The notes under the pieces: generated by a model
What the model was told of the DNA's origin: nothing
Databases searched by the model: none
Seen by the model: only the letters and a program-made list of their open reading frames with translations
Part shown: positions 5,929-9,146 of the stretch, piece after piece
Position numbering within the stretch: the first letter of the stretch is position 1
Layout of the letters: every line of letters starts with the position of its first letter
Assembly: GCA_032907525.1 (NCBI GenBank)
Contig: JAJJPM010000178.1
Span: 1 to 9,146 of the forward strand
DNA: 9,146 nt
DNA from: JAHJQQ01 sp032907525
Lineage (GTDB): Bacteria; Pseudomonadota; Gammaproteobacteria; Thiohalobacterales; Thiohalobacteraceae
Reading direction: 5' to 3'
Translations under genes and position numbers: made by a program

Positions 5929-6639
5929 CTACAGGCCGGCGAGATAGTCCGGTCCGAGCTGCAGCATCTGGGCGCGGATCCAGGTGGCGCGGCCATAGAC
6001 GTAGGGCGAAGGCGCATCGACGCGGAACCGCACGGGGTTGGGCAGCACCGCGGCCAGCAGGGCGGCCTGGTGCGCATCCAGCTGTCGCGCCGGCCGGCCG
6101 AAGAAGTGCGGAGCCGCCGCTCCGACGCCGAACACGGTATCGCCGAACTGCGCGATGTTGAGATAGACCTCGAGGATGCGCCGCTTCGGCCAGGCGAGCT
6201 CGATAAGCACCGTGAAATAGGCCTCCAGTCCCTTGCGCACCCAGCTGCGGCCGGACCACAGGAAGAGGTTCTTGGCGACCTGCTGGCTGATGGTGCTGGC
6301 GCCGCGCATGCGGCCGCCGTCCGCGCCCTCCTGCACGGCCTCGGCGATGGCGTCGAGATCGAAACCGAAGTGCCGGGGAAAGCGCTGGTCTTCGGCCGCG
6401 ACCACGGCGAGCGGCAGCGCCGGCGACAACGCCCGCCAGTCCACCCATTCATAGGCCACGCGCTGCGAAGAACCCGCGCCCCACAGTTCGACCTGCCGCT
6501 GAACGATGAAGGCGGTGGTCGGCGGATCGATCCAACGCAGCGCCAGCACCAGCGCCGGCGGACCTGCGGCCAGCAGCGCCAGCAGACGCAGACTCCAGAC
6601 GCGCCAGGCGCTCCGCTTTCGCGTTCTGCGCCGCGCCAT
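5929..6639 (-). CDS. mtgA: Monofunctional biosynthetic peptidoglycan transglycosylase
   Basis: A 236-residue single-pass membrane glycosyltransferase of family GT51, which polymerises lipid II into glycan strands in the periplasm; the length is typical of MtgA. Seen: a basic N-terminus (ARRRTRKR, 2-9), a transmembrane segment around 17-35, then the GT51 motifs: AAEDQRFPRHFGFD (81-94) with catalytic Glu83, GASTISQQVAKNLFL (113-127), WVRKGLEAYFT (133-143) and RILEVYLN (154-161) with the second glutamate Glu157. No transpeptidase domain follows, which separates it from bifunctional PBPs. The TAG stop abuts the ndh TGA on the opposite strand with no gap. The ATG at 6637-6639 has no good Shine-Dalgarno within 12 bases and sits 9 bases below a strong hairpin. 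Confidence 0.94.
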   Translation of the reverse strand: MARRRTRKRSAWRVWSLRLLALLAAGPPALVLALRWIDPPTTAFIVQRQVELWGAGSSQRVAYEWVDWRALSPALPLAVVAAEDQRFPRHFGFDLDAIAEAVQEGADGGRMRGASTISQQVAKNLFLWSGRSWVRKGLEAYFTVLIELAWPKRRILEVYLNIAQFGDTVFGVGAAAPHFFGRPARQLDAHQAALLAAVLPNPVRFRVDAPSPYVYGRATWIRAQMLQLGPDYLAGL

Positions 6640-6648
6640 TCAGTCCAG

Positions 6649-6667
6649 GGACGGCCGACGGCCGTCC
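6649..6667 (-). repeat. Perfect 9-bp inverted repeat in the mtgA leader
   Basis: GGACGGCCG-A-CGGCCGTCC is a perfect palindrome around one base. In the mtgA mRNA it would form a very stable stem (the tip opening to give a loop) ending 9 bases before the start codon, over the place a Shine-Dalgarno would be. It could restrict translation or be a repeat remnant. There is no T-run, so it is not an intrinsic terminator. Confidence 0.65.
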
Positions 6668-6675
6668 GCGCCTCC

Positions 6676-6700
6676 GCACGCGGGCGTGCCGCCCGCACGC
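6676..6700 (-). repeat. Overlapping, mutually exclusive GC-rich inverted repeats
   Basis: GCGGGCG-tgc-CGCCCGC (6680-6696) is a 7-bp stem. GCACGC-gg-GCGTGC (6676-6689) and GCGTGC-cgccc-GCACGC (6684-6700) are alternative stems sharing the same middle arm. Only one can form at a time. GGAGG on the minus strand (6671-6675) sits between these and the hairpin at 6649-6667, about 32 bases from the mtgA ATG. Confidence 0.55.
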
Positions 6701-6861
6701 GCCGTCATCCGGTCGAAGCCGTTGTCTGCAGAACCGCGCATCTTCGGAGTATTCCCAGAGGTGTTTCCGGAGCCGTTTCGGATATCGGGGGGGTACGGCA
6801 CCGGGGCGCCCATTGTACGCATGGAACCGAATGCGCGCACCGGCGCGGCCTCCACGCCCCG

Positions 6862-6890
6862 GGCACAGGCGGCTGGAGTCCTGCTACACT
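6862..6890 (+). promoter_or_regulatory. Putative promoter of the SYLF gene
   Basis: TGCTACACT (6882-6890) is a TGn-extended -10 with a 4-of-6 core. The hexamer 17 bases upstream (GGCACA, 6862-6867) is a poor -35, which an extended -10 can tolerate. Transcription would begin near 6897, giving a leader of about 40 bases. Confidence 0.4.
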
Positions 6891-6923
6891 GCACCCACCT
6901 TTTCCGCCGACAGACCCTCGCAC

Positions 6924-6928
6924 AGGAG
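6924..6928 (+). promoter_or_regulatory. Ribosome binding site deciding the SYLF-gene start
   Basis: AGGAG lies 7 bases before the ATG at 6936. The frame stays open back to 6813, but only the 6936 start gives a proper signal peptide and optimal spacing. Confidence 0.75.
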
Positions 6929-6935
6929 CATACCG

Positions 6936-7496
6936 ATGCGCATACGCTTCACCGCACTGGCCCTGACCGCCTCGCTGGCCCTGACCGCCGGCTGGACGCA
7001 GGCCGGCTGGAATCCGCTCGCCAAGGACAAGGCCGAGGACCAGAAGGTCGACAGCCGCGAGGCCGCCGAGACCATCGCGGCGTTCAAGAACAAGGATCCC
7101 GGCATCAAAGTCTTCTTCGACAAGGCCTATGGCTATGCGGTGTTCCCCACCGTCGGCAAGGGCGGCATCGGCATCGGCGGCGCCTACGGCAAGGGCGAGG
7201 TCTACGCGCGGGGCAGGCGCATCGGCACCTCCAGCCTGACGCAGGTGACCATCGGCTTCCAGCTCGGCGGCCAGGCCTACAGCGAGATCATCTTCTTCAA
7301 GGACAAGGCCACGCTCGACGACTTCACGTCCGGTAACTTCGAGTTCAGCGCCCAGGCCTCCGCGGTGGCGGTGACCGCCGGCGCCTCGGCCGACGCGGAC
7401 TACAGCAACGGCGTGGCGATCTTCACGCTCGCCAAGGGCGGCCTGATGTACGAGGCCTCGGTCGGCGGCCAGAAATTCTCGTTCACGCCGGACTGA
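6936..7496 (+). CDS. Secreted SYLF-domain (Ysc84/DUF500) lipid-binding protein
   Basis: A 186-residue protein. Residues 1-23 form a Sec-type signal peptide (basic MRIR, hydrophobic core, TQA before a likely cut at 23/24). The mature part begins with a charged, lysine-rich segment, then the SYLF domain from about 43 to the end: FFDKAYGYAVFPTVGKGG (60-77), GIGGAYGKGEVY (79-90), FQLGGQAYSEIIFF (108-121) and the glycine/alanine-rich ASAVAVTAGASADA (141-154), closing with FTLAKGGLMYEASVGGQ (163-179). In eukaryotes SYLF domains bind phosphoinositides and actin; bacterial members are periplasmic or outer-membrane-associated with no settled role. It is a single-gene unit with its own promoter, convergent with prfC and 18 bases from that gene's stop. 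No lipobox cysteine is seen, so it should be soluble or peripherally bound in the periplasm. Family identification is firm. Confidence 0.88.
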   Translation: MRIRFTALALTASLALTAGWTQAGWNPLAKDKAEDQKVDSREAAETIAAFKNKDPGIKVFFDKAYGYAVFPTVGKGGIGIGGAYGKGEVYARGRRIGTSSLTQVTIGFQLGGQAYSEIIFFKDKATLDDFTSGNFEFSAQASAVAVTAGASADADYSNGVAIFTLAKGGLMYEASVGGQKFSFTPD

Positions 7497-7514
7497 GCGT
7501 GCGGCCGCCGCCGC

Positions 7515-9095
<1,581 letters not shown>

Positions 9096-9113
9096 GGGGA
9101 TACACAGCTCGGG

Positions 9114-9127
9114 AATGCCGCGGCATT
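9114..9127. repeat. 14-bp perfect palindrome in the prfC leader
   Basis: AATGCCGCGGCATT equals its own reverse complement. It overlaps the end of the putative prfC -10 and covers the expected transcription start, a position typical of an operator, but no regulator is known to me for it. Confidence 0.5.
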
Positions 9128-9130
9128 GTA
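9125..9130 (-). promoter_or_regulatory. Putative -10 element of prfC
   Basis: TACAAT on the minus strand is a 5-of-6 match, 29 bases above the prfC ATG. A -35 at normal spacing would lie just beyond the right edge, so it cannot be judged. Confidence 0.4.
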
Positions 9131-9146
9131 CCGGATCGGGCGTCTC

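Larger units (their letters stand above)
6640..6935. other. 296-bp divergent intergenic region between mtgA and the SYLF gene
   Basis: I see no gene here. The mtgA side (6649-6700) holds dense GC-rich inverted repeats. The middle has a G-run (seven G at 6786-6792) and, on the minus strand, TACAAT (6812-6817), a 5-of-6 match to the -10 consensus that could drive mtgA with a leader of about 165 bases, though no good -35 lies 17 bases upstream. The far side carries the promoter and ribosome binding site of the SYLF gene. Confidence 0.6.

Noticed and set aside
6506..7336. A 276-codon plus-strand frame overlapping the mtgA end, the intergenic region and the SYLF gene
   Set aside because: It lacks a recognisable domain and overlaps the SYLF gene out of frame; the SYLF gene has a signal peptide and a ribosome binding site.
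7497..7514. A possible terminator between the SYLF gene and prfC
   Set aside because: The 18-base gap is GC-only repeats (GCCGCCGCC-type) with no stem followed by a T-run.

Overview
This is a GC-rich (about two-thirds G+C by eye), densely coded chromosomal window. It most likely comes from a gammaproteobacterium. The NADH dehydrogenase (ndh), monofunctional transglycosylase (mtgA), release factor 3 (prfC) and the RlmK-type rRNA methyltransferase all read like gammaproteobacterial versions, and the RlmK protein matches the C-terminal half of E. coli RlmKL closely. A sulfur-oxidising or Chromatiales-like host would fit, but that is inference only. I see no tRNA, rRNA, CRISPR array, transposase, phage gene or plasmid function.

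Layout. 1-1077 (minus) is the N-terminal 359 codons of a thiamine-diphosphate enzyme of the acetolactate synthase superfamily, cut by the left edge. A good sigma70-type promoter lies upstream of it. 1287-2528 (minus) is a metal-dependent amidohydrolase. From a 109-bp divergent spacer, rlmK (2638-3591, plus) runs out, with a small DUF2007/zinc-ribbon gene overlapping its stop by ATGA. A 279-bp intergenic stretch follows; its core is a 129-bp imperfect palindrome built from ACGGAA units, with a terminator-like stem at its centre. Next is a two-gene plus-strand unit: a HIT-family protein with a GTG start, then ndh. ndh abuts the stop of mtgA (minus) with zero bases between. Upstream of mtgA, a 296-bp region carries strong GC-rich hairpins on the mtgA side and a promoter for the next gene on the other. 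A secreted SYLF-domain protein (6936-7496, plus) then converges on prfC (7515-9095, minus), whose probable -10 element lies near the right edge.

How the genes fit together. Most are housekeeping genes: ribosome modification (rlmK), translation termination (prfC), cell-wall polymerisation (mtgA) and respiratory NADH oxidation (ndh). The less understood pieces are the thiamine-diphosphate enzyme and the amidohydrolase, which share a strand and could belong to one catabolic route, and the HIT protein paired with ndh. I found no convincing evidence of a new multi-gene system. The most distinctive non-coding structures are the palindromic repeat at 3954-4082 and the mutually exclusive hairpins in the mtgA leader.
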